A DNA stretch of 64,000 nt from Corylus avellana. Taxonomy: Eukaryota > Streptophyta > Magnoliopsida > Fagales > Betulaceae. A model generated the notes under the pieces. The model worked only from the letters and a program-made list of their open reading frames with translations. It did not search any database and had not been told where the DNA came from. A program made the translations under genes and the position numbers. Position 1 is the stretch's first letter. Every line of letters begins with the position of its first letter. The stretch is taken from assembly GCF_901000735.1 (NCBI RefSeq), contig NC_081544.1, forward strand, positions 34,671,235 through 34,735,234. Reading direction: 5' to 3'. Positions 21,241 through 33,581 of this stretch are shown here, one piece after another.

Positions 21241-24200
21241 TTAAAAGGACAGCCCATCTTTGAGCGTATGGAAGTAAGATTTGTATCTCTGTGCTAATCC
21301 GAACATGCCCAGTGTGCCCCCAGTATGGAGCATAACCACATTTACAGCACCTTTTCCCTCCTCACTAAGGAGTGCTGCCATTTCCCAAGCAGCTAAAGTA
21401 TACATGGGATCCACCAGAATACCAGTTTGCTGCGCAATTTGTTGGCATGCTTCTACTTCCCCTTTCAATACATTGCCAAATCTGGATAAATAGAGAGAGG
21501 CAGAGAGAGAGAGATTTGAGTTTAGTAACCTTAACAGATGCAAGCAAAGAAAAAAGAGTTATTGTGAAAATACACATTGACAGTCTTATTGACAGAGATA
21601 TCAAATGTTCCTAATTGACAATGCTTCTGTCATCAGATATAAAAGGCATATTCGTCAAGCTTCAATCTTTGCAGCTTTTAGTTCCCTGAACATCCTCATC
21701 CCCTATTTCGAAAAGTTTATATATATTTTGTTGTTTCAATTTCCTCATCCCCATCAGATCCCCAATTTCCCCTAGTTTTTCTGCTGAAACGTATAGAAAA
21801 GGAAGAAATTTCTTCCTGCCACGTCTTGATTGGTTTTAGACAGTATAAAATCAATACTCTTAATAATACCATTAACAATAAAAGAAGAGAAGGAATGAGA
21901 TATTACTTTCTTGGATGGCAACGTTCTACCCAATTCACTATTCCGTCATGAACTTCATTTAAGCTGTGATCAACAAGATCATGAAAACTGAAACACCTCT
22001 TGAAATTGGAAATCAGGCGTTTCTCTTGTTGTTTGTAACCATCAACTGTATCAGCCAGCATCACAGCAGTTACCTCCCAAGGGAGCCTGACATGAAGCAG
22101 CATGAGCAGTCACCAACCAACAATACTGTACTTCAATAACGACTCATTACCATGAGAAAGTAAAGCAATAATTTATTCCTTCAACTAAAAGAAAATAAAA
22201 CATGAATTCCAGAGAATTCCTGATTCAATGGAACACACCCTAAGCAGAGGGCTCCAAGTCCTAAACCAACAGCAGTTGTCCCTGTACCAGCATCTACAAC
22301 AAATTTCAACGGCCTCTCTGTTCCAAGTAAATGATTCTGGGATAAGTACTACACTAGGCGAATGGCACCTATGAGAAGGAAACCATTTTTTGGTAAAAGC
22401 AATCATAGCAATCAACCAGCACCAGATGCGTAAAGCAACAACCAATTTAAACCAACAAAAAAGTAATGAGACAATAAGATGCAGAACTAATCTTTATTTA
22501 ATCAGAAAATAGACATCAAACTTGTGATAAACACATAATTTAATGTAATCCAAGTTAGTTTTTCATAAAGCATACTCATCCATTAAAACCATTATCTGAT
22601 AGTCATATTTTTCTAATACATTGTTTTGGTCTTCAATCAAAGTCATTACCGTAAAGCAGAGTGGCGCTTGTTACAAGATGTAATGGCAAATTATAGACTG
22701 AAAGTAAATACAAAATCTTCAAAAAGATGAGCAGAGAAGAGGAATATGCATGTTCCACATCCAAAAATGCTTTACTCACTCACATCAAACCAATACACAG
22801 CCAAGACAAGGAGAAAGAGAAAGAGAAATTTATCCTCAAAAAGACATTAAAATATGTACAAATGCAAACACAAATATGATTCTTTATACGAAAATCCACA
22901 ACTTTTACCCAGTATGGCCACAGCCTCCCCTGCGCCTTCATTGACAATGACAACCTTTCTTGGATAGTTTTTAGCACTTCTATTAGCATCCATTTGCACA
23001 AAGTTTGAAGCACTAGAAGTTTGACTGGTAAAAGAAGCTTCCAAAATATCACTGAACAATACAACAATACCACTGTTGCCTGCCACCAAATTAGCATGGT
23101 TTATCAGCATTTCTTCCCTATTGGCATAAAGAGATCTTGGAACATATGTAACATTCCCATATATTGTTGAAATCAGGTTATAGCCAGTCAGAATTTCAGG
23201 CTGCTCCCCTCGTAGAAGCAAATGTGACTTAAGTCCTCTCTCTGCACACGAAACAGCTGCAAGATATGCAAATTACTCATTACAAGCAACCTCTCTTATA
23301 GCTTATTCTACCAAAACTAGTGAAAACCTTTCAGTGCCATAAGAAAAAAGAAAAAAAAAATCCTACTGTAACTGCAGCAAACAAGAACATTTCCTACCAA
23401 CAGCCGCTGCATGTGCACTTTGACAACCTCCACAAGTAACCTAGAAAATGTCCCACTTGAATGTTATTTGTTCTTGGGAGTTCCTAAAATGAAACAGATA
23501 TTATTTGATATTAAATAGAAACTGTTCATATTAATGAAAATAAACTGGAACAAAAAAAGAAAGCAGAGGCAACGATCTCTCCTAAGGTTCACTACACAAA
23601 CAGATTTCTACGCCCAAAACTGCTGGACTAGAGCAGACAACCATCTGCTCCAGATGCAGTGCCATGTCCATACAAAGAATATCGAACTCAACAGGATCAA
23701 GTACCCAAAACCGTCTCCTCCACAAAGAACTTCGCTGGAACACATCAGACATTGTCTGTCTCTCTATCAACAGAGAGCACAGATAGTAATAGCGAACAGT
23801 TTATTATTTGGGGATCCTAGACTCCTAGTCATGCATATAAGCCCATGAAATCTAATGGTTCACAACTCCTTAGTCATGTTTTTGGTTATGCATCCGAATT
23901 AATACAAGAGGAGATAAATTTCAGAAGCCAATAAGACAATCACTAAAATATGGAAACCAAGGAAGGGCCTATATTGCTGTTCAAAGGAAATGTAACTTTA
24001 ACAGTTAACACACAATCACCGTCTTACATTCAAAAGGAATATGGATTTATAATCATACCACGTCAGTGACTGAATGATCTTCAATGAGAGGAAGCAGTCC
24101 ATCCAATTTTCTTGCTTTATTACCGTTCACCAATGGATGCAACAAATCATCCCTCACAATATAGAAGGATGGATTATGCTCATCCTTTGCCATCATGCCA

Positions 24201-24998
24201 TCACCAAACGCTGGTTGAGTATTGTTCAAAAGGGATGTGTAGCTAAATGGTCCACCTCTACTACGTACTTGTGGGGGAGAAAGCATTATTTGGTGAATTT
24301 TGGTATCAGGGCTGGGCAATGCCCATCTTCGATCGAGCAATTTAGACACGAATTCCTCACTGCTTGGTCTCACTTTGGGAACACAACTCTGGCAATGCGG
24401 GAAAAAGCCATAATCAACTATAAGTCTAGATCCTGTTGAACACCCACATATTGCATAATATCTAAATCAATAATAATAATAAAAAAAAATGCTGTGTTGT
24501 AACACAACATGACTTCAAATAAGAATAAAGAACGTATTTGAGACCAAAAATTAAACAAATATTAGCACCAAAATCAAAACAATGCTACTTAAAAACTTAC
24601 ATGCTAAACTGGCAACAAGAACTCATATAGCATCTTATATTGGTTTCCTGCTTTCTCTATTTGCAATCAGCAAACTTAGAACACATTCCCATTTATTTAC
24701 AGACATTTTCAGGAAAAAATTAAACATCTGATCCTCCAAATTTTCGAGAAAAGTATTATTTTTTCTTTTTTTTTTTTTCAATTTTTGGTTCTTATTCTTT
24801 CAAGCAGTCAACCAACCAAAGCACGAACTGGGCTCGAATACAATAAGATTATCAGAACAAGACAGTTTCGAAAGCACCCAACTCACGATTTGAGAGAGAG
24901 AGAGAAAAAACCTGAGGTCTGTGTAAAAGCTCGGCAGAGTGAAAGCCGTTCTTCATGGCCACAATGGCGCCTCTGCTGGCCGAACATTGGAGCTTCAT
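21241..24998 (-). CDS. D-cysteine desulfhydrase 2-like PLP enzyme, interrupted by an in-frame stop
   Basis: Minus-strand exons 24998-24912, 24388-24059, 23440-23398, 23256-22909, 22368-22239, 22086-21907 and 21481-21241 join without frame loss into 453 codons. The protein belongs to the ACC deaminase/D-cysteine desulfhydrase family (PLP fold type II), which cleaves D-cysteine to pyruvate, ammonia and H2S. Visible marks are [13 protein letters not shown], with the probable Schiff-base Lys120, then [15 protein letters not shown], and near the C-terminus [19 protein letters not shown] and AQRYKSYF. The N-terminus ([19 protein letters not shown]) is basic and could be an organelle-targeting peptide. 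Codon 276, where the family normally reads RLVQYLSQNH, is TAG. All splice sites and the rest of the frame are intact, so this is either a recent nonsense allele or a base-call error. If real, the product loses about 176 residues, including the phosphate-binding glycine loop. Confidence 0.88.
22349..22351 (-). other. Premature TAG in exon 5 of the desulfhydrase gene
   Basis: With exon 4 ending in phase 1 (CTG G) and exon 5 starting GTGCCATTCGC, the frame reads CTA GTG TAG TAC TTA TCC. A glutamine codon CAG is expected from the family pattern LVQYLSQ, so a single C-to-T change explains the stop. Other AG acceptors nearby either keep the stop or lose the frame. Confidence 0.8.
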
Positions 24999-25099
24999 AT
25001 CACTGTCTCTCTAATCGCTTCCTTTCTTCACGTTTTTTATCGGTCCGTGTAAATTGTAGTTTTTTATCTGCAGCTACATGTCGTGTACCTTTCTCCCCG

Positions 25100-26220
25100 C
25101 GTGTAATATTGGAAAAACATGTGTTTTTTTTTTTTTTTTCCACGGACAAACTTTTACTACAAATTGATTTGTAACTAATTAATTCAAACTCATTTAATAT
25201 AATTACATCAGATGGGTTTCTTTGTATGAATTATCTACAAACCATTTATAGCAAATTTTTGTTGTCTCTCACATATTAAGGAATATATGTCAATTTTAGA
25301 GGCTTATGTGATAGGAAATTTCTATCATTTTTGAGTTACTCACCTATTTTAACTTTGAAAAAAGATGAATGCTACACAAAATGTTACACTCTCAAGTACT
25401 CATTATATGAGGTGGCAGTGAAAATTGTGATTCTCATTGTCACGTTAATGAGTGAACACTTGTTATGTGTATTCTTTTTTTTTTTTCTTTTTTTTTTTTA
25501 TAGCTCTTTTACATATTATTATCATGCTTTGGCTTGTGATTTGATCCTTAAAACAATGAGATAAATACAAAAATACCATAAAATTACTAGTCGCTTTCAA
25601 AAAAGCCTTAGGAATTAACATGTGTAACACTTAAATACATAAAATTGTCATTTTGTGGCAAAAAGCACATCCGTTGATGTTTGCATTGACCGTTATAATT
25701 AATGGAAAAACAACATTTGACCAAAATAGTCCTAAAATACACTCACTATGGCATTTAAAAAAAAAAAAAATCAAATTAACCATTTCTAATTATGAATACT
25801 TGATTTATATATATATATATATATACACTCACAAAGTATATGGGTGGTTTGGCCACCCAAATGGAGCACCCAGCACCCCAAACTTGGCCATCCCCATGGC
25901 TTAGGGCACATGTTCCTCCTTGATTTTGGGTGGCCGATTATCCTTATGGAGTAGTTCAGCTGCCCTTTGGTTTTTTTTTTTTTTTAAAGAATTTCTTTTG
26001 GTTTAATTTAGTTTTTATTTTATTATTTTAGTTTTTAAGAAAATAATTTCTCCATCCAATTTAACAATCAATATCATAAAATGATAGTCGATGTATCTAA
26101 ATGTCACAAATGTATGACATGTCAACTTTTAGAGCTTTTTTTTGAAATAACTAATAGTTGAGGCCCTTGAGGGAGGTTTTTTTAATTTTTCCCTAAAACA
26201 AGGGACGCGTAGTTGTAAAG
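25100..26220. other. Divergent intergenic region between the desulfhydrase and SDA1 genes
   Basis: AT-rich, with poly(T) runs near 25472-25499 and an (AT)n tract at about 25808-25824. A GGCCACCC-rich patch (25845-25960) resembles the GGTGGCC hairpin modules of the long-TIR elements. No open frame with a domain. Confidence 0.5.
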
Positions 26221-26223
26221 AAA

Positions 26224-26253
26224 AAGGGTTTAAGGGTTTAAGGGTTTTAGGTT
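26224..26253 (+). promoter_or_regulatory. Telomere-like repeats (AGGGTTT) upstream of SDA1
   Basis: Three successive AGGGTTTA/AGGGTTTT units (inverse AAACCCT) lie 30-60 bp before the ATG. Plant genes for ribosome biogenesis often carry telo-boxes (AAACCCTA) near the transcription start (established). Here the core is the variant AAACCCTT, so the role is inferred. Confidence 0.45.
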
Positions 26254-26284
26254 TTTGTCAATTCTCACACACGCCCCTACCAAA

Positions 26285-29200
26285 ATGGTGTCTCAGCAAC
26301 CAGCGGTGTCTGCGGAGGCACTCTCGGCCTCGGGCCGGAGCTCCGAGAAGCTGAGCCTCCCGGCGCTCCAGTCCAAGATGAAGTCCGACCCGGAAGGATA
26401 TGAGTCGGAGCTGGTCCTGATCCACAGCCAGTTCAAGTCCTCGCTAGAGCTCTTCCGACAACAAGCGGCTCTTAACTTCACCTCCATCAGCGGCATCGGC
26501 AGCGACCCCGCCGTGGCGAAAGACCTCGGCGACCGAGCCATGGTATTGGCCCACGTCACCCCGTTCTACCCCCAGCACCTCGCTGATTTCCCCAGCCAAC
26601 TCGCCGATTTCCTCGCCTCCTCCGCCAGATCGCTACCGTCAGGGCTGAGGTGTCACATCACGCAAGCGCTGATTCTTTTAGCTAATCGGAAGGTAATTTC
26701 GAAAATTTGCAAGAATTTGAAGGAAAAATGGTGTCGGGTTGAATTTGAGACATCTCGTTGTTTTTTTAGATGGTTGAGATCAAAGCAACCCTACCGTTGT
26801 TCATGGAGCTACAGACTCTAGGCGATAGAGTTTTAAAGAAATTGGCGTTCTCTCATGTTGTTCATAGCATTAAGCAAATGAATCAGAAGCATAAAAACGA
26901 GGCTAAGAATCGTGCGCTTCAAAATATCTTGTTTCCCATGCTACAGGTGTGTATTACTAGTCGATTTCTTTGTTGTTTGGGCTTGAGCTCCATTGGTCTA
27001 AAATAATCGAATTTGTGTAACTTGATAGCATGAGGATGAAGTGAAGGCCAAGAGATCGCTCATCACGCTATGTGAGCTTCACCGGAGAAAGGTGTGGTTC
27101 GATGATAGAACCGCCAATGCGATTTGTACAGCATGTTTTCATTCCTCAACGAGGTATACAAGTATTTTTCTTGTTGGTGGCTGTGTTTAATTGCTAATTT
27201 TGGATGTTTGGGAATCACAGTGTGTGTTTGACTTACATAGGATCATGATTGCTGCTCTGTCGTTTCTTCTGGATTATGAGAAGATTGTAGACGATGATGA
27301 TAGCGATGCTTCAAGCAGTGAAGACGACTCTACTCCTCAAAAGCCTCAGGCTGTCCTAAGTAAAGAGGCTGTTTATAAGGTCAATTGCTAGTTTTTTCAC
27401 ACAACTATACAGATTGCCTCCTAAACATTTCACGAGTACAAATTTTTTATAATCATTTCGAGTCGCAGTTATTTGTAAAATTAAAGACTTGCATTTGTAT
27501 TGATATGCTGTATTTATTTATTTCAGGCACACCATAAAGGAACATCTTCGAGCAAGAAGAAAAAGAAAGCAAAACTGCAGCGTGCAATGCGTACTATGAA
27601 AAGGCAGCAACGCTTGTCATCAGAAAAGACCACATCAAATTATTATTCACCTCTTAACCATCTTAAAGATGCGCAGGTTTGTAGGGTTTTCTCATTATCG
27701 CCTTAAGTCCAGTTACTTCTAATATTCTTTGTGTGGATGGAAGGAAATTTCAGATTTCTGATCTGCCTGCAGGGATTTGCTGAGAAGTTATTCTCTCGTC
27801 TCCAAATTTGCAATGAACGATTTGAGGTGAGAAAAATTATCTATATTGCTTTTGATTAGATGATCTCAAACCTTTTTTATTTTTATTTTTTTTATCATTG
27901 TGCATGGGATATCCTATGTCAATTTGTTGTGTTTCTTTTTTTTTCCTTGCCAGATTAGGTTCTCTCACTCTCTCTTTGTGCGTATTGCATAGTGGTAATT
28001 GTTGTTGATATGGTAGAGAGTAAGATCATAGATAATCAGTGACATTTAGATTTGTAAAACATGGGAAAATATAGATGAACTTTACGTAAATAGAGAAGAT
28101 TTGAATTTAGAGATGTCTTGTAGACAGATCCAGGGAAAGGGAGACGTTACAATGGGGAGACTGAAAGGATTTATTGGGTCAACAATTCAGGAGAATATAC
28201 AAGCATATATATATATCAAAATGATTTTCTATAGATAAGAAGGATTTATTTACAGTGTATTAGGATTGAAGGAAGTGGTGAGAACTAGATTAAATAGAAG
28301 AACGCTGCCCATGTGTGGATATTTAAGCAAAAAGTGGATGGAAAAGGTGATAAACTTCCCACTAGGTCTTCACTTTCTACTTATCACCAAAATTTGAACT
28401 GATGGAAGCAAGTGAATCTTTTGATTTTTTGGTTATACCATATATACCCCCAATTATTTTTAAAAGAATAGAAACAAGCTGTAGGTTAAAATACATTTCA
28501 TGTAGGAGGATTCAGTCTCCTAGGAAAAGAGAAGTTATACATCATTTTTGTCACCTCTGTTTTCATTTCTCATCTTCCCACCACTTCACTTCTCATCTCA
28601 TCATTTTGTATCTATCTAAATTGAGAACATGGTATTTGATCCCTCTCTTTTCATTGTTTTAGATAGTTATCATTTTTTTGCTCCTTTTTTTTAAGGGCCT
28701 ATTATTTTCATAGCTCTTCTGCTTCTTTGTTTATTTTAATTATTTCATAAATCACATTGTGAAGCTGAGTGATTCACGAGTTAGTCACTTGGCTCAATAG
28801 AACTGCTGCCAGTCAAGTTTTTTGAACACTGACTAGATGCTGAGACCAAATACTGAGTACTATTCAAAACATGATAGAGAGTAAAATACTGACTTACTTT
28901 ATGTAACGAGGACAAATCCTTTCTTAATTTTTCTATTTAGTTGTTTATTTTTAGTTGCATTAATTTTGTTATGAAACTGAATGATTCATTTCTTTTGATT
29001 ATTACTGTGTATGTAAACTTCAGGTTAAGATGATGATGGTGAAAGTAATAGCTCGAACAATTGGACTTCACCGCTTGATTCTGTTAAATTTCTATCGTTT
29101 TCTTGAGAAATATGTTCAGGTATTTTCTCTGACTAATGCATTCAAGTTTTTATCTTTTTTTATACTTGAGGTGGTAACTATATTGGTAATTGCAGCCCCA

Positions 29201-32118
29201 TCAACGTGATGTTACAAATTTACTTGCAGCAGCAGTTCAGGCCTGCCATGATATGGTATAGTAGGCTCTTCCATTTTGCTTGACTTTCAAAAAAAAAACC
29301 ACTTTTCTTTTATTAAACTGTCAAGAATTTCTCAATTGATTCAGTTGTTGTAAGCAGGTCCCACCTGATGCAGTTGAACCGCTATTCAAACAGATAGTAA
29401 ATCAGTTTGTACATGATCGTTCACGCACAGAGGTGCTCCTTCACGGCTACATTATATTAGATTTTTCTTTTTGGTTACTTATGGATTTTTCTCTAAGTCC
29501 AGTTGCTTTTGCCAGGCCATTGCTGTTGGACTGAATGCTATAAGAGAGATATGTTTACGAATTCCATTGGTAACTATCTATGCATGTTGGTTTCTTTTTT
29601 ATCTTTCTATCTGATATTATCATGAATGTTTTAATAAAAGTTGTCTAGTATCTTTCTGTAAATATTAGTTGGACTTAGCTCATTTATCATCCTGCGTCTC
29701 TTTTCTATGGCTTTAATATATTGCCTTTTATTATTCTGTCTTTTAGTGCTGTTGGTATTAATTTTTTTGTTCCTGGCAACTAGTTGATGACAGAAGACTT
29801 GCTGCAAGATCTTGCATTATACAAGAAATCACATGAGAAGGCAGTATCAGTTGCAGCTCGTTCATTGATTACTTTGTTTAGAGAGGTATCATAAACTACT
29901 TCTAGCTGTTCTCTCTCTCTCTCTGTGTCTCTCACTGTTTGTCTGCTTCTGTGTGTGTGTTCACAAGCTCGTGACCAATCTAGGAATAATTACTAATTTG
30001 TTTATGTGCAGGTTTGTCCATCACTGCTAATTAAGAAGGATCGTGGGCGGCCTACTGACCCAAAGGCAAGGCCAAAAGCATATGGAGAAGTTGATGTGGT
30101 CAGTGATGTTCCCGGTGTTGAGTTATTGCAAGCTGATGACAATAGCGAGGGGGATGTTAGTGATACTGTTGGGTCCACATTCAGTGACTCTGATGATGAT
30201 CATGAGAATTATGAGATTTCTGCTGCCAGTGATAATGAAGAAAATCAGCTAGACAGTGATGTTACTGGAAGTGAAGATGATGAAGTAGAAGACGATGATG
30301 ACAGTGATGCCAATGGCGATGGTGGTGATGATGAGGATGATGATGATGATGAGGAAGAGGAGGAGGAGGAGGAGGAGGAAGTGGAAGAGAAGGACATGGA
30401 GGTAGTAGAGGCCGCTGGGCATGAACCTAACGGTTCGGATATAACTAATGATGATGCCAAGGCTAGTGAAACTGGAGTAAAAGAATCTAAAGGAAAGAAA
30501 AGGAAGTCACCTGATTTTGATGGAAAATTGCTTGCTGCTGATGCAAGTCTTCAGGCTCTAAAGAGATTGGCAGGAGTGACAATGGGCCGTACCTCATCTG
30601 ACTCAACCGATGGAATTCTTTCTAATGAGGACTTCCGAAGGATCAAGGAATTAAAGGTATCCTAATTTGAACCAGGCCTAAGTTGGTTAAAAATGAAAAA
30701 AATTAATACTAATTTGTGACCTTGTGCCATTAAAAGTGTATTAATAATGAAAAATTTCTAATCCTTTTTGAATTTTTGATACTTGTTGGATGTCATAGTA
30801 TTATATGTTGATTGTTGGTTGCTTCTTTGGTTTTTTTTTTTTTTAGGCAAAGGGTGAAGCAAAAACTGCTTTGGCTCAGCATGGGTTGTTAAGAAAGGGC
30901 GTTCCAAGTTCTGATCGACTGAGTGTTAAGCGAGTGGATCCTGCCATGCTTGAAGTAAGTTTTCTATTTCTTAAATGTGGCCTTGGTTACCTTTAGCTTG
31001 TTCTTGATGAAGAGAATGAATCCTTTCAAGGATCAGGAGAGGAGGGGGGATAGGGAGTTGGAAAATATGTTTAAAGTGATGGAGTGGGAAAGGCATTGTT
31101 GGTTACAAAGAAGTAGCACTTTTTCAGATTTTTTTATTTTTTTATTTTTTATTATATTTTTTTTAATATTAAGATTTTTCCAGTAAGATATATACTGATC
31201 TTTTTGCATACATTTTGTAGGCTCATGTACGCAAAAAGATGAGCAAGGAGGAAAGATTAGAGTTAGTGAGGGAAGGAAGGGAGGACAGAGGGAAGTACCA
31301 GGCTCGAGCTGCTGTAAAACAGAAAAAGGTAATTCTTTTTGTTTTTGTTTTTAAACTGTGTTGGGGTCATTTGTATGCTTGCATTCTGGAATCCTGGTGT
31401 TTGGATTGGCAATCAATTCATTAATTTTCTTCATAAGTTTGGCTTGAATTTGAGAATTTCCCGATAACTTTTGCTTCAGAATCCAGCAGTATCTTTTGAT
31501 CAAGGGTTGAGGGAGGATCTGGAAATGAGGGATTCAGATGCTCCTCTCTCTTTCTTTCTTTTCCCCTGCTATTCTTTCTTGCTTGTCAATGAGATGATGC
31601 TACAACTCATCATCTCACAACTACGAGTGTATAATTAAGAATTTGCTAAAGCTTTTGGGTAGGTTTGACAAAACTTTTAAAAGGGTTTTTTTTGGTCTTT
31701 TGGTTGTGATATGACGTAAAGGTGAAAATAGTTTTTATTTAGTGTTTATTGAAAATAGTTTTTAGATTTTGGTGTTTTGTGTTTTGAATTGTTTGTTCAT
31801 GTTTTACTTTTTTGATAAAAGGCAAAAGCTACCCTAAAAAGTGTTGCCAAGCAAGATCATCTTTACGACTTCTCCTGTTCATAATATGACAATTATTAGA
31901 CTAAAATGGCATGACGTAGAAGATACTTTGTTTGAAATATTGTTTACACCTATTTTGTCATTGGACAGACGGGTGGTCTAAGCAATAGGCAGAAGGAGCG
32001 TAAGAAGGCTATGCCTATAGTTGCAAAGAAAGCCAAGGCAGCAAGATCTCGACAAGAGAAGAAGAAAAAACAGCAGCGTTCTGGCAAACAGTTCCGGGGT
32101 AGGAAGTCATGGAAATGA
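26285..32118 (+). CDS. SDA1: SDA1 homologue, 60S ribosome biogenesis factor
   Basis: Fifteen exons: 26285-26692, 26770-26946, 27029-27153, 27241-27379, 27527-27676, 27773-27826, 29024-29119, 29196-29255, 29358-29432, 29516-29569, 29784-29885, 30012-30656, 30847-30954, 31221-31328 and 31969-32118. The total is 2451 nt, or 816 residues, the normal plant SDA1 size. The N-terminal half is helical and NUC130/133-like (KLSLPALQSKMKSDPEGYESEL; RCHITQALILLANRK; NRALQNILFPMLQ), with a basic KKKKKAKLQRAMRTMKRQQR segment. Exon 12 encodes a long acidic tract (runs of Asp then Glu, about residues 540-610). The C-terminus is lysine-rich and probably nuclear (KKKKQQRSGKQFRGRKSWK). In yeast SDA1 is needed for pre-60S maturation and export and for cell-cycle progression (family knowledge). 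The first ATG (26285) is used; the open frame upstream of it has no ATG. Confidence 0.96.
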
Positions 32119-33581
32119 TCACGACCAAATTTTACCTGCCTATACCATATCCTCTTTTTATCTTTATATATTTGTAGTGTTTTTTTTTTTTTTTTGGCCA
32201 TATTTTTAAATGAAAATGATCCCTTGGGATTTCTAATTTCTAATTTATTTCTTTGCTCATGCATATTTAATTGAAATGTAATTCAGTTTCTTCAACTGTT
32301 CGTTACTAGGTCAAGTTATAAAATTCTTTGTTTATCTTTTCGGTGTCTTGGTACAACTGTTATATTTGCACGTGTTTTTCAAGAAGAAGATACGTTTTAT
32401 TCATTTTTTTTTTTTTTTTATTATTTTGTTAGTTATTTGAAATCTGCGAAAAGGTAGTTATAATGGCAATATAGTGGTGGTGGTGGCAGCCACTAATATC
32501 ACCACTCATGTCTCCACCCCCACCCCCACCATTACTGCCACTTACACCGAGCGTTGGCCGTCCAACACGTCCTCTCCTCCCCCCAACCAAATGTCCCACC
32601 AACTACCACGCGTCCAATTCTAAAGACTTGAGAAGTGTTTTTGTTGGGGTTTTGAAAGTTACAAGATTTACATTAATCTATTAACTTCTATCTTCCACGC
32701 GCTTCTCTACCATCTTCTCTTGTCTGCTCTCTTTCACCATATGTTTCCTGTACTTGTGTGTGTATTGACTCTCATACGAAAAGTCCTTTGGTCCTTTAGA
32801 TTTCTTAGATCTAGATTCGATGAGCTTCACTAAAATTTGATCTTGTCGAGCTTGCCCTAGAAGGAGGTCCCTCAATTGTTGTAAATATACCTCTTACTCT
32901 TATATTTTCCCTCGAAAGTTCTTTTGTAAGCACTCCCAGTTTCCATCAAGGGCCGTTACAACCAACGAGGTCTACCTCAAGAGCAGTGGGCGGCTAACTG
33001 TCAACATTGGGTTTTTCCTTTTGGTTTGTTTTGCCGGTTGTAAGCATTTTGAAAGAGACATGCAGCTTCAAGAGATTCACTTACAAAGTGCCAATGGAAT
33101 ACATCAATAGTAGCATATTCTGTGCATGCTGCATTTTGCAAGTTGACTTTTATATGGGCATTAGGATGTTCACTCATTTCGTATCTCGTCAAAACAAGTG
33201 GAGTCTTTTCATAATTACGCTTCCAGTTGGATTACTGGAGAGCTCTGTTATGGAGAAACACTCCAGCGATATGAACTCTGTACGAGAAACACTGGCTGCT
33301 GGAGGAAAAGCCCATTGGCACTTGTATGTGGATTACTAGTGGGCGCTGTACGAATTCCTCTAAAAAACCAAGCTTAAAAGGAAAAGCATGCACCATGATA
33401 AATAATAAATACCGCCCTCAATTGATAAGAACAAATTAGATCACAAAAGCCTTAAAATTTTAGATTAAAACTTTTTACGAGCTTCTTTATAACTTGAGAG
33501 TAGCTACATCTAAACTCAAATCCAGTAGAGGTAAACAAGGAAACCAAAATAATTTAGAGTAAGATGGGACCAGTGGACACC
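32119..33581. other. Convergent intergenic region between the SDA1 and OSBP-related genes
   Basis: 3'UTR-like sequence to about 32400 with poly(T) runs at about 32178-32194 and 32405-32419. A C-rich patch (32513-32530) and two short open frames (32681-32875 minus; 33007-33339 plus) have no nameable domain. Retroelement debris is possible around 32640-33340 but was not proven. Confidence 0.45.

Noticed and set aside
26255..26284. Upstream extension of the SDA1 frame
   Set aside because: The added codons start with TTG, not ATG, and lie in the telo-box-like leader; the first ATG is at 26285.
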